Source of the DNA: Antedon bifida | Lineage: Eukaryota; Echinodermata; Crinoidea; Comatulida; Antedonidae | Length of the DNA: 64,000 nucleotides | Assembly: GCA_963402885.1 (NCBI GenBank) | Contig: OY727102.1 | Location: 18,476,001 to 18,540,000, forward strand | Direction of reading: 5' to 3' | In this document: in pieces, positions 23,071 to 38,000 of the stretch | How positions within the stretch are numbered: position 1 is the stretch's first letter | Layout: the number at the start of each line of letters is the position of its first letter | Program-made: the position numbers and the translations under genes | Notes under the pieces: model-generated | The model's input: the letters and a program-made list of their open reading frames with translations, nothing else | Database searches by the model: none | What the model was told of the DNA's origin: nothing

Positions 23071-26000
23071 ACCGTGTTATCTCCTTGAATCCTCGCCTCT
23101 TCCACTATAGCCTGACAAAATGGATTTAATGGATAGAAATTAGCCAAGTCAATGTTTATATTATTTCCTTTATAATTAAAATACTCTAATATCATGAAAC
23201 ACTGGGACTTGGTGGTGGTGTACAGGAACTAGGTCAAGGTCAGTATGTTGGACATTTCGACTACTGATGGTGAGATCGAGGTTCAAATCCAACTCTCGCC
23301 GCATTGCTTGTATCCTTAGGTGTATAAATGGGAACCCGGTTAGATCAAGACACAACTTTACGCTGATTACTAGCTGCATTATTAGAGCATGTTTCCATAC
23401 GTGTTTGATCAGGAAAAAATGACTGGGGTAATAATGTTCAGCGCTTAGAGGTTTCACAACATTAGGCGCTATATAAATCCAGGATATTATTATTATTAGC
23501 CTTCTCTTTGACCCATCTCAAGGAGGTCAACATTAGCCTTCTGTTTGACCCGTGTCAAGGAGGTCAACATTAGCCTTCTGTTTGACCCGTGTCAAGGAGG
23601 TCAACATTAGCCTTCTGTTTGACCCGTGTCAAGGAGGTCAACATTAGCCTTCTGTTTGACCTGCACAACTGTGCTGGTGATTAGGTACTTACCTTTGCAG
23701 CTTCTTTATTGCCTTTAGCAATAAGTAGCTTGGCTGTGTAGAAACGTGCAAGTTTAGCCTCTAATGAAGCCTTGTCGTCTGCACACTCTATGGCTTGTTG
23801 GAAACACCATTTTGCTTGCCTATTAATACAAACAAAACATCTTCTAGGTTTAATAATGAGTACATATTGCCATTATTTATTTATCATAGTAACATCCTTA
23901 ATAATGGGCTATATGAATTATGTGAATTTAGTGTGTTATATATACACAGTATTTCATTTTACCTGGGTTCATCGTTGTAAAAATGTAGGCCCTGAATTAG
24001 CCAGGCAACTGAGCATTCCTTATCAATCTTCAACGCCTCCGATGTGCTCTCTAGCAGCAGGTTATTCCAGTGCTCACTGTTCTCCTCTCTATTCTGTAGG
24101 GCTAGCAATGCTAGCCTCATTAAGGACACTGCTTTATCAACTGAGCTGCATTGGAGAGCCTGTCTGTAACAAGACTCAGCTCCATCTGTGATGCATTGTT
24201 CTTCAAAATACTGGCCCAGAACCTATAACCGAAAATCATATTATACTGATTTAATATCATAATAATTTATGAAACATAATTTCGATGCATATTTTATATG
24301 CAAATGACAATAAATGGAAGTAATTTTACACTGATGAATGAATGATTACAGTACATATAAATTCGTCTTGAAATATTGTATATGCCACAAACCAATGTAT
24401 CATAGCCAAATACAAGTGTACCATGGCCAAATGTTACACAATATAGCCAAAAAACACAATACAAATGTTTCCTTCTCCTAGTTGTTGCTAATCAATGAAA
24501 ATGTTCCCTGTATGCAAAATGTAATTAATTAAATGAAAGCACTTAGAAACTGAGTGAAGTTCTTGGCAAGATATTGCCACAGAGGCCACGTTGATATTTC
24601 AGTTAAGAAGAATACACATTTTTCCTTTTTTTTTATTTCTGAATTTATTAATGAACCAATTTTCTTGAATAAGTATATACTACCTATTTACACTGAAATA
24701 TTCAGAATGATAACTTGAAAATTGTATGTGCTATTGTGCTAACAAACAAAGCAAGTAAAAATTGTTTATATTTGTGTTTTACCTGCCATGGCAACGACTG
24801 GTTTTCATCATCCAGTGTGCATTTCTTGAGCCATCCAACGTCCGTTTCAGAGATTTCTTGTCGAGGTTTGCTTATCAAAACAGCTTGAGCTTTTAAACGG
24901 TTCAAGATATTTGTAATGGCTGGTTCAGTTATAAATTCTTGGGCCTTAAGAAAAAGAAAATATTATTTGAATTATGAAATACAAAAGGGTAAAGTACTGA
25001 GGCATACAATTGTCATAGGACATTTACACAATGGGATTACATGACACTAATTGCAATGGTTAAAAAACCTCTACTTGCTTTAAATTACATTTTTTTCAGG
25101 TAAATAACTTTTTTTTCGATCCAGTTTTTGGTAAGTGAATAACTATTATGTGACATTAAAATGGCCTATTCTATATTATATTCTATATTTTTTTAGAGGG
25201 ACAATATATCTTTAATGTATTACTTACGTTAATACAGAATGACTGTGCTTGTTCATATTTGCCATCTTGTATAAGAGTGGCTGCCAAGTGAAGTGCACCC
25301 CATTGCTGAAGGGAAGTATTGGATTCAGACTCAGCTGAAATAAAAATTGCACATGGTTAAGTGTAGTAATACTACTTTCTCTATATACATTCTTTCTAGA
25401 CACCACACTAAATAACAATAAAATAAACAATAAAACACATTAATGTGAAATGACCGAACCAAAAAATTGAGCCTTCTGAAAAGGTTAGTAATCTTACCAA
25501 GTTGCAGGATGAACTGTGCTAAGTTTGATGTTTCAGATATTCTGCCATGGAGGACCGCCTCAGCTAGGTAGCTTGTTGATAGTGTAGTCCAAGCCGCTGT
25601 ACTGTCTTAAGATACAGAAAAGAAACAGATAATGTTATATCTTATAACTTGAAAAAGATGCACTTCTACAATTTTCAGATACCACACAATGTTATACTAT
25701 TTTCTGTACAACTTACCCTTTTCTACTAATTCTTCCCAGATTGAAGCTACATTTACACTTGCTATGGTGCAGTTCAATTGCACCAAAAGTTTGATATGCC
25801 CAAATATGGTAGTGATATGCTCAAATATGGTAGTGATATGACATCATCATCACCATATATGGGCACATCACATTTTTGTTCACATAATATTTGATAGTGT
25901 AGACAGAGATTTAGGAATAACATAGATTTTATATTTCTATTACTGTTACCGCTCGTCTGTGTAAATTGGTCTTAACAATGCACTTTTAAAGTCTATTAAA

Positions 26001-29000
26001 TCGACTAATGGAGTCCTTTTTTGGGAATACTTACCTGGATAAAGGTGAACGCTTCTCTGAGCTGAAATCAAACAGTTTCTGCCTGCCTTCTTCACATGCT
26101 GACCACTAAACAACTCAGCTACAGCCATGTTCACAAATATGTCCTACAAAAGAAAATAAACACAATCATAAAGCTGTCTACACTATAAAACTTTATGTGA
26201 TGTGCCCACCATATATGGACATGATGATGTCATATCACTACCATATTTGGGCATACCACTAACATATTTGGGCACATCACACTTCTTTTGTAAAACTAGA
26301 TAGTGTAGACATAGCTTTACAATGATAGTTATAATACAGATAAAAGAAATATATGTAATTGTTGATACAGTAGTTCTAAGTTTAATATACTATGGAAACT
26401 TGGATTAAGCAGGACAGGGAGACAGTGTTTTTTTCAGCCTTTAAAACAGCTGACAACTTCTAATATAATAAGTAATAGAATATTATGCACCTGTAGGTTT
26501 TGAACATATGCCTTCTCATTTACCAGTCCTTAAATACATCTCATAAGTACAATACAATAGTCCATTTAATTTAATATTTCTGATCAGAAGTTAATTTCAT
26601 ACTTTTTGGCCGATATTACAAATATTTAGTAAGCTTACCTTTGAGGATTTAATTCCAAGATTAGAAGCAATCTTGCTACATCTTGCAGCTGCCTGGAAAA
26701 ATAAGAAGATTTTTATTTTTTGTTTTATTTATTTATTTCAACAATATTTTACGAGTGTGGTCCATCCAGCCAAAGCTGAGCATTAGGGACCCTCACAAAA
26801 ATGGGGGGTTCGTTTTCATGGCCTATCTAAAATGTTATGTTATCTAAAATGTTAAATAATGTCCCCCTCTGTTTTAAGAAGTTCTGAATCGATATTCATC
26901 ATTATTTTTTCATAAACAATCAGTTCTCAACAAAGATATTTGAAGATTAGATGTATTGTAATTATAACTTGATATAAAATAAAATGAGATAGATAAAAAA
27001 GAGATGCTAGTTAACTTAATCCCCTACGATAATTCTTAATAACTTTAAATCCAACAGTAAAAAATCATTTATAGAACCATAATCGGTTTATCTACCTTGG
27101 CTTTTTCAGGAGACAACTGTAGCAGAAAGTGAGACAATTTATTCCACAGCCTAGCATTGCTTGGATGTCTACAGAAAATGTGCAAAAATATATGTAAAGT
27201 ATACAAAACAGCATTTTATTGAAATACAAATTATTCATTCATTATATAATTACTAAAAAATACGTTATATTACTACATTATATTTTGAAAAACATAAGCT
27301 AATTGGATAAAACTAAATCTTATATTTCCTTGTCATGTTGTTTCTAGTTGCTTTCTTGGGGTTGAGTAATAATGAATTCATTTGGTATCTTTTCTATTTC
27401 CAAAATATTAAAATACAATGGCAGCCAAAAGTTGAAATGAAGCATTTGTTAACAATTTAACTACACTAGTATAAAAATATCAATATATATGTAATAAAAT
27501 ATTTACAATTTATAAATTAAAAATGGATAACGTTATAATTATTACTCTTTTCATTTATTATTATTTATTATAAATAATATAGGCCTACAGTATATTGCAT
27601 TCATTTACCTGTGAACAGCCTTTGAAATTTGCTGATAAGCTAATTTTCCTTCTCCCTTTTACAAAAAAGAAAAACAATTGATTAAAAATGAGTTTTCAAG
27701 TTAATTATTAGTTCAGATCTCATTTACATTGTAAAGTAAAAGTAAGAAGTCAAAAGAATATGGCTTCATTCAACACCTGGGAAATTAACTTAAAATAGTA
27801 ACGAGGTAGTGAAGAACTATTAGGAGATCCGTGAATAAGCGCATTTTGTAGGATTGTTGTAGGTAATAAATAAATCATTTTTCAAAGCTAAAGAATGTGA
27901 GTAATTTCTTTTGGATTTGTCAAACAAAATGATTTATTTATTAACTATTAGGAGATTCATATCAATATGTGGATTGGAATGAAATAATACAAATTATAAC
28001 TAAATAGCCATATTATATGCCATAAGGGAACAAAATACTATTTGACTACTGCATGATGTGGTAACAGAGATTAAAAAGCAATATATGTAATTGAGAAGGC
28101 TTTGTCATAGCATATTTAGAAATTGGGGTAGTCGCAAAATCTATCACAATGTACAGTGGTTTATAAAGACTATTCGTTCTGCTCTAATGTAGCATTTGAT
28201 GTCGAATAGTGCACTTGTAAAAAGACACTAATAATTACCTGTAAGGCAGAAACACACGCTGCCATAAAACACACATCCTCCAACATCATTGGATCATTAG
28301 CAAATTTGAACAGCTCTGTGAGGGCAGCAGATGCTAACTGAAGATCGTTATGCGTGATAGCTAGTGCACATAAGGCCAGAAGACCGTCTACCGAGGGTGG
28401 AGAAAGTTGAGAACACTGGAATAGAACAGTCTTAGCCTGGTCTGGATCTTGTGTCACCATACCCATAGCAGACAGTACATGTCCTTTGTCTTCCATACTG
28501 TCGGTCAATTCAAATGCTTGTTCATATGCTGGAAAACACAAAATACCATTGTTCTTTATTGAATAAAACTTGTTTTTATTAGTTATCCAAGCCGCACAGT
28601 AGTTGTTTGTGATGTGATAGTGGCTGTGTGTGTTTATAGTCCTTATCCTAGAATACTTGGTCTACCACCAGAACCATGGAGCGAGTGAGACTTGAACCCT
28701 TGCCGATGTTATGGCTATGGATTACGGTTCCACTGTCTTGGGCCACATCTTGTAAAGCGCAAGAGCTAAGGCGCACACATTTTCAACTGAGTTACCTATA
28801 TGTACTTACCCTGGTAGCTTTCAGTGTATTTTCCTATCTTGAAGAGTGCTAGAGCTAAGCCACACACATCCTCAAATATTATTAATGGGCTAATCCTCTG
28901 ATATTCTTCTACTGCTTCTGTGTATTTTTTATTCAGGCTAAAAAAGTAGAAACCAAAACTTTCATAAACCTTCCCATATATTAAAAAAAATTAAATAGAA

Positions 29001-32000
29001 TAGAATAATAAGAATATTATTTAATGTTTAATACTTTAGAAATAAGCATACATTCATTATAACTTAAGTAAGTTAACAGAAGTCTTAAGCTTTGTCTACA
29101 CTATCAAACTTGTTTGACAAAAAAAGTGTGATGTGCCCAAATATGGTAGTGATATTACATCATCATGTCCATATATGAGCACATCACATTTTTTGATAGT
29201 GCAGACAGAGCTTTATACAGTTATATTATTGTTTACTATAGATATTTAGAATAGAATATAGAATATAAAATATTTAAATGGTAAAAAAAATATTTTTATT
29301 ACCACAGAGATCGTGCATAATTTGATCTTGCTTTATTTATCACGTCACATGACTCTCCTTCATCAAGTAAATCAATTGCTCTGTAAGATTAAAAAGAACT
29401 TGTTATATTTATTATCATTTTATTTCTTCAGAATTAAGCTTCAAATAATCAAAATCAATAATGTACCTTTTGAAAGCCTTCATTGCATGCTGATGCAGCC
29501 CTTCTCTCTCCATCAACAGTCCTAACATGTTGTAGCAACATGCGTTAGTGTGGACACGATCTATAAATAATAATTCAAAACTGAATATGAAAATATATAA
29601 TTTGCGTAAGTGCCAGGGTGTTTACAAAATTGGCAATTTTAATGATTATTTTTTATATTAGAAATATTGCTATTTTTAGAGTGATATAAATAAAGAAAAC
29701 AAATTCAAAATAAGGCTCATTTAGGCATACTCTTATGTTGAAATCCAAATCTTAGTCTCATAATTCACACTGCATATTCATATACTGACCTGTGAACTTT
29801 GACATAGCCAATGCTGAAGTTGACACAGCGTTCATTTGATCAATGCTATATTTATAGTGTTCAGAGGTCACATCAACATTAGTATCTAGCAGTGTCTTGC
29901 AAACCCAGTGACTATAACCGATTGTTCCCTCAACCTAAACAGAAAGGGTTGTAAATCAAATACACTTTGAAAACTATTGCAATCTATCTGCAGTGGCGTA
30001 ATGCAAAGCCCAGAGGCCCTTAGTTTAGGAACCCTAAGTAGCCCTCCAATGCTGAAGGCCTTTTTTAGCCTTTTTCGACATATTTTAATGCCTGTTTTTC
30101 TCTGGGCACTGCTCAGGGCCCTCATAAGCTCAGAGGCCCATGGGTTTAGCCAGTGAGTGCTCATAGCTGTTACGCCACTGTCTATCCATAGTCAAAATTA
30201 ACAAACATTAACAAAAATAGTTCCGACTTACATGAGTGCCCAGTTCACATGTGTGACGAAACAAGTCCATAGTCTCAGCATCATGAATGCTCTCTGCTAT
30301 GTGAGCCTATAAAAAGTGATGAAAAGAATTACAATTCATAAGATATTTTATGGGTTAATATTGATAAATCAGAGTTAGTTATTGTCCTGTAATTTAAAAT
30401 GTACATCCAGTCCATATATGGGAATACCATATTTGGGAATATCACTACCATATTTGGGCATATGTGAACCAAATTAGGAAGGTTCATACCTGTCCAATCC
30501 AGCACTGCATGTAGTCTGGGTTGACGGATTGTGCTTTCTTAAACGCTTCATGCGCTAATTTAATATCACCGTGTTTAAGATAAAGTGTTCCTAGATTGGT
30601 CCATGTAACCACATCCTGAAACAAAACAATATCAAATTAATATAGTTCAAATAGACCTGATCATAATAAGGCTCATACTATCAAACTTTATGTGACAAAA
30701 AAATGTGATGTGCCCATATAGGAATATGATGATGTCATATCACTACCATATTTGCATATCACTAGCATTGGGCACATCACACTTTTTTGGTCAAACTAGC
30801 TTACTTACATCATTGAGTATCTATATTAATTTTTACACCTTTCATTCGTCCCTCTATCTAGTGATGATTGGGGCTTTCAGGTATTGTAACCTGTCATCAT
30901 GATTAGATATTATAGAAAAACTTACATTTTCGTCAATTTGAATGGCCTTGATAAAAGCATGTTGAGCAAGTTTTGGCAAATTTACTTCTGTAAAATAACA
31001 CACATTTAGAAATACTGTTATTATATGAATATTATAATATTTTTATTTATTTATTTTTTTTTTCAGTTGTTTCACTTTGTTATATCATTAACATATTGTC
31101 ATTATTTGGAATTGCCACATGCAGGATGAGTAAAGAATTTGAATTACGAGTTATCCTTACCTTTAGATGCCCAGATTGTACCCAACGTATTCCAGTGTGC
31201 ATGGTTATTACTGTCTATAGACACAGCCTTCTTTAAACACTGTTAATAATATAACAAAAGAAAACAAATATTATAATAATATTTCAATATATTCACATTT
31301 TTAACAGCATATCTACAGTAGTTATACATTTGGCATTCAACCACGTAACAATGTAGATGTATTGTTCCCCAAAAATATGAAAAGAAGATTAATTAAATCA
31401 GATTTTAAATAAGCCATTTTGCAGTTTTTTAATCAAATTATTCACTTCTGTAAAAAAAACCCAAAAAAACAAAGATATTTCAATTATAAAAAGACAAAAG
31501 AAACATTTAATTTTAACCAAAAACCATTTTCTGACAGTATTTATTGCTTTAAATTACATTTTTTTCAGGTAAATAATTTTTTTTTTGATCCAGTTTTTGT
31601 CAAAGTGAAGAAGTATTATGTGACATTAAAATTGCATATTTAAAAAAAAATATTTGTTAGGGGGACAATATATCTTTAAGTAAATCAAGTAAATGATAGA
31701 TTGTTCATAGATTTAGTTACCAGACTCAATAGTTAATATAAAACTGACCTGTACAGCCTTGTTGGCCAATTCTATCTGCTCTGCATACTGAGCTTGTCTA
31801 AAGTAGTTTATCCCCAGGTCATGCCAAAGGCTGGCACAGTCTGGTAGTAACTGCAGTGCCTTCCCATAGCATCTATTGAAATAAATAATATAGAATTCTT
31901 AGGATTAGATTAAAAAAATAAATATGATTATATTAAGCTCTGTCTACACTATCAATCTTTATGTGACAAAAAACTGTGATGTGCCCATATATGGACATGA

Positions 32001-35000
32001 TGATGTCATATCACTACCATATTATTTAATCATATCACTACCATATTTGGGCACATCACACTTTTTTGTCACATAAAGTATGATAGTGTAGACAGAGCCT
32101 AAAAAGGGAAAAATAACTCTTGCCACTTATATTTACCATGGTAACAAGCAGTTTAAGAAATTAAAAAACATAGAGCTTAAAGAGCTTTCACAATTTTACC
32201 TTGACCCGATGGCTAAAAGTGCAAATTTCCCAACATCCACAAGATTTGATGAATCAGAAGTGGTATTTGTGAGGACTGCAGGTATTTTGATGCTGTTCAA
32301 CAAGAAATCGAAAAAACAAACAATTAATTAAAATCAACAATCACGCACGAGAGTATATTAAAATGTATAAACTTCAATTTGAGTATTTTGCCTCCTCTGT
32401 GTCAACTTTGTATTGCTTATACACAATACGAAATATTACTTAAACTACATATGATATTCTGATGTGACATACAGTAAGCTCTGTCTACACTATCAAACTT
32501 TATGTGATCAACATAATATTATCAATATAATGGACATGATAATGTCATATCACTACCATATTTGGGCACGTAACACTTTTTTGTCAAACTAGTTTGATAG
32601 TGTAGACAGAGCTTTATGGTCCCACATTCACATATTTTGATACAAATGAAATTAATATTTTAGATAAAATAGCTTGGAATATAGTAGTAGCATAATACAC
32701 ATACTTTTATATATCTATTTCATAAATCATATTTTAACACTAAAATTACTAAATATGATACTGTAATATTATTATTATATTATGTTAATGATCACACACC
32801 TTACTAGATCCAGGACATGTAGAATAGTGCATGCATCACCTAGTAATTTCCACAGGCAACTCAAATCGGGACGTAGCATAATAGCACTGTGAGATGAAAA
32901 GAAATCACATTATTTTTTTAGTTTAAAAACTAAAAACGTAAACATTGTGTAATAACCGATTTCAAAAATTCAATTGATGAGTGATTTGAAGCTGGGACAC
33001 TATTTGACTAAAAGCCAGTACTGTTTGGTTTTTGGATAATTTTGAAAAATTACCTAATGTAATTTTCACCTCTTCGAAAAGACAGTAATTACACTGCATT
33101 CTATTCTAACAAATAATATTTTATTCAATAACAAATAAATAAATTGTACACTCTTTCAGTCTCTGATAGTATACAAATAATGAATAATTACGAATGGAAT
33201 GGTGCAAATAATTTTATATGGTTAAAGATGAAATTCTATTTAAATAGTACGTATTATTTCACACCATGTGACCCACAATCGTCCAATCAAATGAGGAATT
33301 TATTTAGGCATTATATAATGTAACAAGTTAGACTCACTTGTGTAAGGCTGTGATTGACTTAGCAACGTAGTCTACTGCTTTTAGATTCAGAAACTCAACC
33401 AGTGCATCTTTGGCAAGGAGAAGGTAAGTTTCACCAAGACCTTGAAAAAACACAAATTAAGGAATAATATAATTTTTTATTTTATTTTATTTTTAAAACC
33501 AGAAACAACAGCAAAAAACAAATCCGCCACTTACAGCTTGGTTTAACAGATACAAAGACAATTACAACAACTCAGAAACACTTAAATTACGACGAAACAG
33601 ATAAAGATTGGAATTAAAAATGTCGATATGGGGATGGGCCTGGACAAAACTATTATAAGATAAACTTAATCTACTGATGTAACCATTTTTAATAATAATA
33701 AATAATGAATTCAGTGTACTTTTGATTATCATGCATTTCACAATGTACAGTGGAAGCATAAGAAAACAGGACGTGAACATTAGAAAAAAGTACAAAATTA
33801 TACAAAAGAGAATATCTATATTTAAAAGCGCATTGGGGCTATTGCATAATGTGTTATATAAGCCAGAATTATTATTATTTATATCAATTGAAAATGTATT
33901 TTTGAAAACAGACATTTTGAGCCAGCGCCAAGGCAATTTGTTTTAGGTGAGTGAATTACCTTTAAGGGCAGGCACATATCCTTCTTGTCTGGTTAGCACT
34001 AACTTGTAATCACTTACAGCATCACTGTACTGTCCTACTGTCTGTTTAATAGCTGAAATCCTGTAATATTGAGAAAATATCCATTCAAACACTAATGTAA
34101 GCATTCATTTTGTTTGATTATCTTAATTAGAAAAAGGCATCTTTTTATTTAAAACAAATATGTATATAAATCTTACCTGTCTTATATATATATATCTGTA
34201 TTACTGATATTTTTGACAGTAGTAAATGTATTTGTATTATTGTGAAAATAATGAAAACGTTAATTATTTTACCACTAGTCACTAGTGTTTACAATTTGAA
34301 TTAAAATTTTAGTGCCATGAACTAAGGGGAGGAAAATTCATATTTTAGGCCTAAATTTCAATATTTGTTATCAACATTAATAATTAATATCAAAATAAAC
34401 TTACTGATACTGAGAATATATAGAAGACTCATCCAGCTGAAAAAAAAAACAAACAAAAACATTAATTCAATTCATAAGTAACTGTAGTAAATTTAAAAAC
34501 AGTTGGAAAATGGTATATAACCAAATTCAGAACTGTGTATATGGCATAATCACGTTCTTGTATTTACATAGGCTATGTATTATATAAGTCAGGGGTATAA
34601 ATCAGACAATTTCAAAATGTCCATAAAATCGTCATAATGTACCTCAAGACTTCGTGTGAATGCTTTCAAAGCTGCTGTATAGCTCCCTCTACTGAGGTAT
34701 GCTTCTCCCATACACTCCCAACATCGACTGAAAGCAACAAAAAAAACAAATCATGTGATTAGTAAAGTTGGAATTTTGCCAGAGGGGAACCAAATGTGAT
34801 TGTTATTTTTGTAGAATAATTTCTGAATATTTTTTTTGATTTTCATAGTGGGAAGATTTTTACAAAAATTAATTTTAAACATCCAAATTAATTATTAGTA
34901 AACACATGTATTCAGTGCATGTGGCATTTAATGTGTATAATATTATTTCTTTTTATGATTTTCAATAATATTCATTATAAATTTTTAAAATTCATATAAT

Positions 35001-38000
35001 TACCTGTCTTTGGTATCTGCTCTAAGTGCTGCCTGAAAACTTTAAATACATACAAACAAAAATGTTATTAAAAGTTGGTTAAAGTTGAGTAACAAATACT
35101 ATATTATAAGTATAATAAAGCTCTGTCTACACTATCAAACTTTATGTGACAAGAAAATGTGACCATATATGGACATGATGATGTCATATCACTACCATAT
35201 TTAAGCATATCACTACCATATTTGGGTACATCACACTTTTTTGTCCCATAAAGTTTGATAGTGTAGACAGAGCTTTACAAGTATGTTTTGAATGTTTTAT
35301 ATCAATATATTTTTAGGATATTTGTATTTTCCTTGTAAAAGAATAATAAATAAATTATGTATAGTAAAACCTTGTAACAGCTTTTCCTGCATCATTGTGT
35401 TTGAGTTGATAAAGACCGAGCCTTAGCCACGCCCATTTGGCCGTACCAGCAGCAGCTTGGGAGGTCACTGTCTGCAACATAGACAACGCTGAGTCCTACA
35501 AAAAACCATTGTAGCATTGAAAATAAAAGACTTTTTTACATAGCATTATATAGATTATTATTATTGAAGAAATAAAATATAGCTATATATCAAAATGGAT
35601 CTATTAATACAGATATATACCAAAATGGATCTATTAATATAGATATATATCAAAATGGATCCTTTAATTTACCTCATCTTCTGTTTTGATACAGAGATCA
35701 GCAAAGGCAGTACCTGATGCTGTATTATCAGGGTTCAAATCGAAGGACTTCTTAAAGCAACTCTTTGCTCTCCTGGAGAATTGGAGTAAAAATATTATCA
35801 AATCTTACTAAATGATTTAAGTTCTAAAGACTCACGATTAGTACAAGGCACGAGCAGAAGTAATATAACGTTTGTGTTTAATATACCAATATTACCATAT
35901 AATAATACAATATTGTATATATAATACATATTGTAGTTGAGCTGTAGCTTGGTGGTTAAGGTGCTTGCCTTCGAATCCCAAGGTCCGGGGTTCAATCCTG
36001 ACCTAGTGCCAGGGTTGTAACTCACAACTCTTTCAACTCCACTCCCTAAGCCTCAAATGAGACTTAGTTTATAAGCACGATAAATTATAAAAATAGTTTA
36101 TCCATCCTGTAATTGACGAGTTTGTGCTCGCTGTTGGATGCGTATGAAATCAATAAAATATAATTTTATAAAGGTCACAGACTAGCAATGCTAGACAAGG
36201 CCATATCAATAATGTAATAAATAAGAAAAAAAAACCTGATGCATACTTAATATCTTGTGCAACCTGATGATAATAATATCCAAGATGTTGGAATACTTCT
36301 GAGTTATAAGGATCAAGTTTTGCTGCCTTCAACAAAAATAAAATGCAATTTAAATAAAACTTTAAAATTGATAGATTCACATTATTGAGTTTGATTTTAC
36401 AAAATTTATAAATAAAAACTGTTAATCTTCATTATGATGCAGAATTTTAAAAAAACTTAAAGATGTATTGTCGCCTTGAAAAATAATTTTTACAATTTCT
36501 TTTCCGGAAGTGACTAACTTTATTAAAACTACAAAATAACCTATTCAAAGTCTGATTTAATTAATATTCATATTTCATGTTTTTGGGGGACAATACATCT
36601 TTAATACGTCCATAGTTTGTTTACCTTCATAAAATTACTAAGACACATCGACCGGTTTTTTCTAGCCTCTTCTCCAGATTTCCACTGTATTTTTCCAAGC
36701 CATAACAAAAACTTTGCGTTATCTGGTTTGTGTGCAATTGCTTTGGATAGTCTGGTAAAAAAAATATACATATTATAAACTATCTAAAGCTCTGTCTACA
36801 CTAAACTAGTTTGACACAAGAGGTGTGATGTGCCCAAATATGGTAGTGATATGCACAAACATGGTAGTGATATGACATTATCAATCACATTTTTTTATCA
36901 CATAAAGTTTGAGAGTGTAGACAGAGCCTAAAACAATGCTTTTTTTGTTTGTTAGTGATAAAAATAGTTAATCATGCATTATACCTTTCTTCTGCTTCAT
37001 CATATTTTTCTTGTAGTCCTGAGATCCAGCCAATCAGAGCTTCTGTTACAAAATTGTCTGAATCCAACGATAATAGTTCTGTACAATGCTTGAATATATA
37101 AAAAAATAGTTTGATAATATCAAATGATTTAAATACAACTACAGTATTGATTAACTTTAAATGAAGCTTAGATCAATTAATTATTGAAAATAGTAAAACT
37201 ATTATACCTTTGCCTGTAAACTTACATAGTATGTCTCTGAGACTCAGCTTTTGAATTTATTACAATTATAATGGTCATGTTCCACAGTACTATGTAAAAG
37301 AATGAAAAAAAGTTTGCAGAAGAAAAAAATAAAATGTGAGATACTGACCTTGTTAGCTTCTTCTAGTTTGTCCAGAAAGCAGCAACATTCCACCAACAAC
37401 TGTGTACATTCTATTTTTAAAATCTTGGAGCTTTGCAACTGCAACAATAAATATTTTAAAGTCTAATTAAAATATTCTATATGTACGAATGAGCTCCTCA
37501 TTAAAATAACATCAAGTGTCATGTTTTTATTACATAACATTTAAGGTTTTACAAAAAAAGATTTGCAGCAGTAGGTAAAATACCTAGTTTGCTTTATACT
37601 TTCTGAATCAGTCTAAAGCTCTGTGTACACTATCAAACTTTATGTGATATGTGCCCATATATGGACATATCACTACCATATTTGGGAATATCACTACCAT
37701 ATTTGGGCATATCACACCTTTTTTGTCAAACTAGTTTGATAGTGTAGACAGAGCTTAAATAGTAATTTTTACAGAAAAAATGTGTTTTACATTTACATAC
37801 AGTATATCTTTATAGTGTAGACAGAGCTTTATACTTACATCATTGAGTATATCTATAGCTATTTCTACACCTGCATGCGTCCCTCTATCTAGTGACGATT
37901 TAGCCTTCAGAAACAAAAATTGTTCTTTCAAATCTTGCCATCTTGTAATGCGCTTTAATAGTCTCAATCCTTAAATAAAAGAAATGTTATTTGATAATAT

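Noticed and set aside
33562-33946. 124-residue minus and 74-residue plus overlapping frames
   Set aside because: They lie in a SKIC3 intron, are AT-rich on both strands, and resemble no family.
35936-36168. tRNA gene on the plus strand in a SKIC3 intron
   Set aside because: The B box is good but the body continues into a SINE tail and the acceptor stem does not pair.
36236-36247. Longer version of SKIC3 exon 36326-36247 ending at GTTTTT (36236)
   Set aside because: That donor leaves the wrong phase for the next exon; GTATGC at 36246 gives the frame [13 protein letters not shown], which fits the family.
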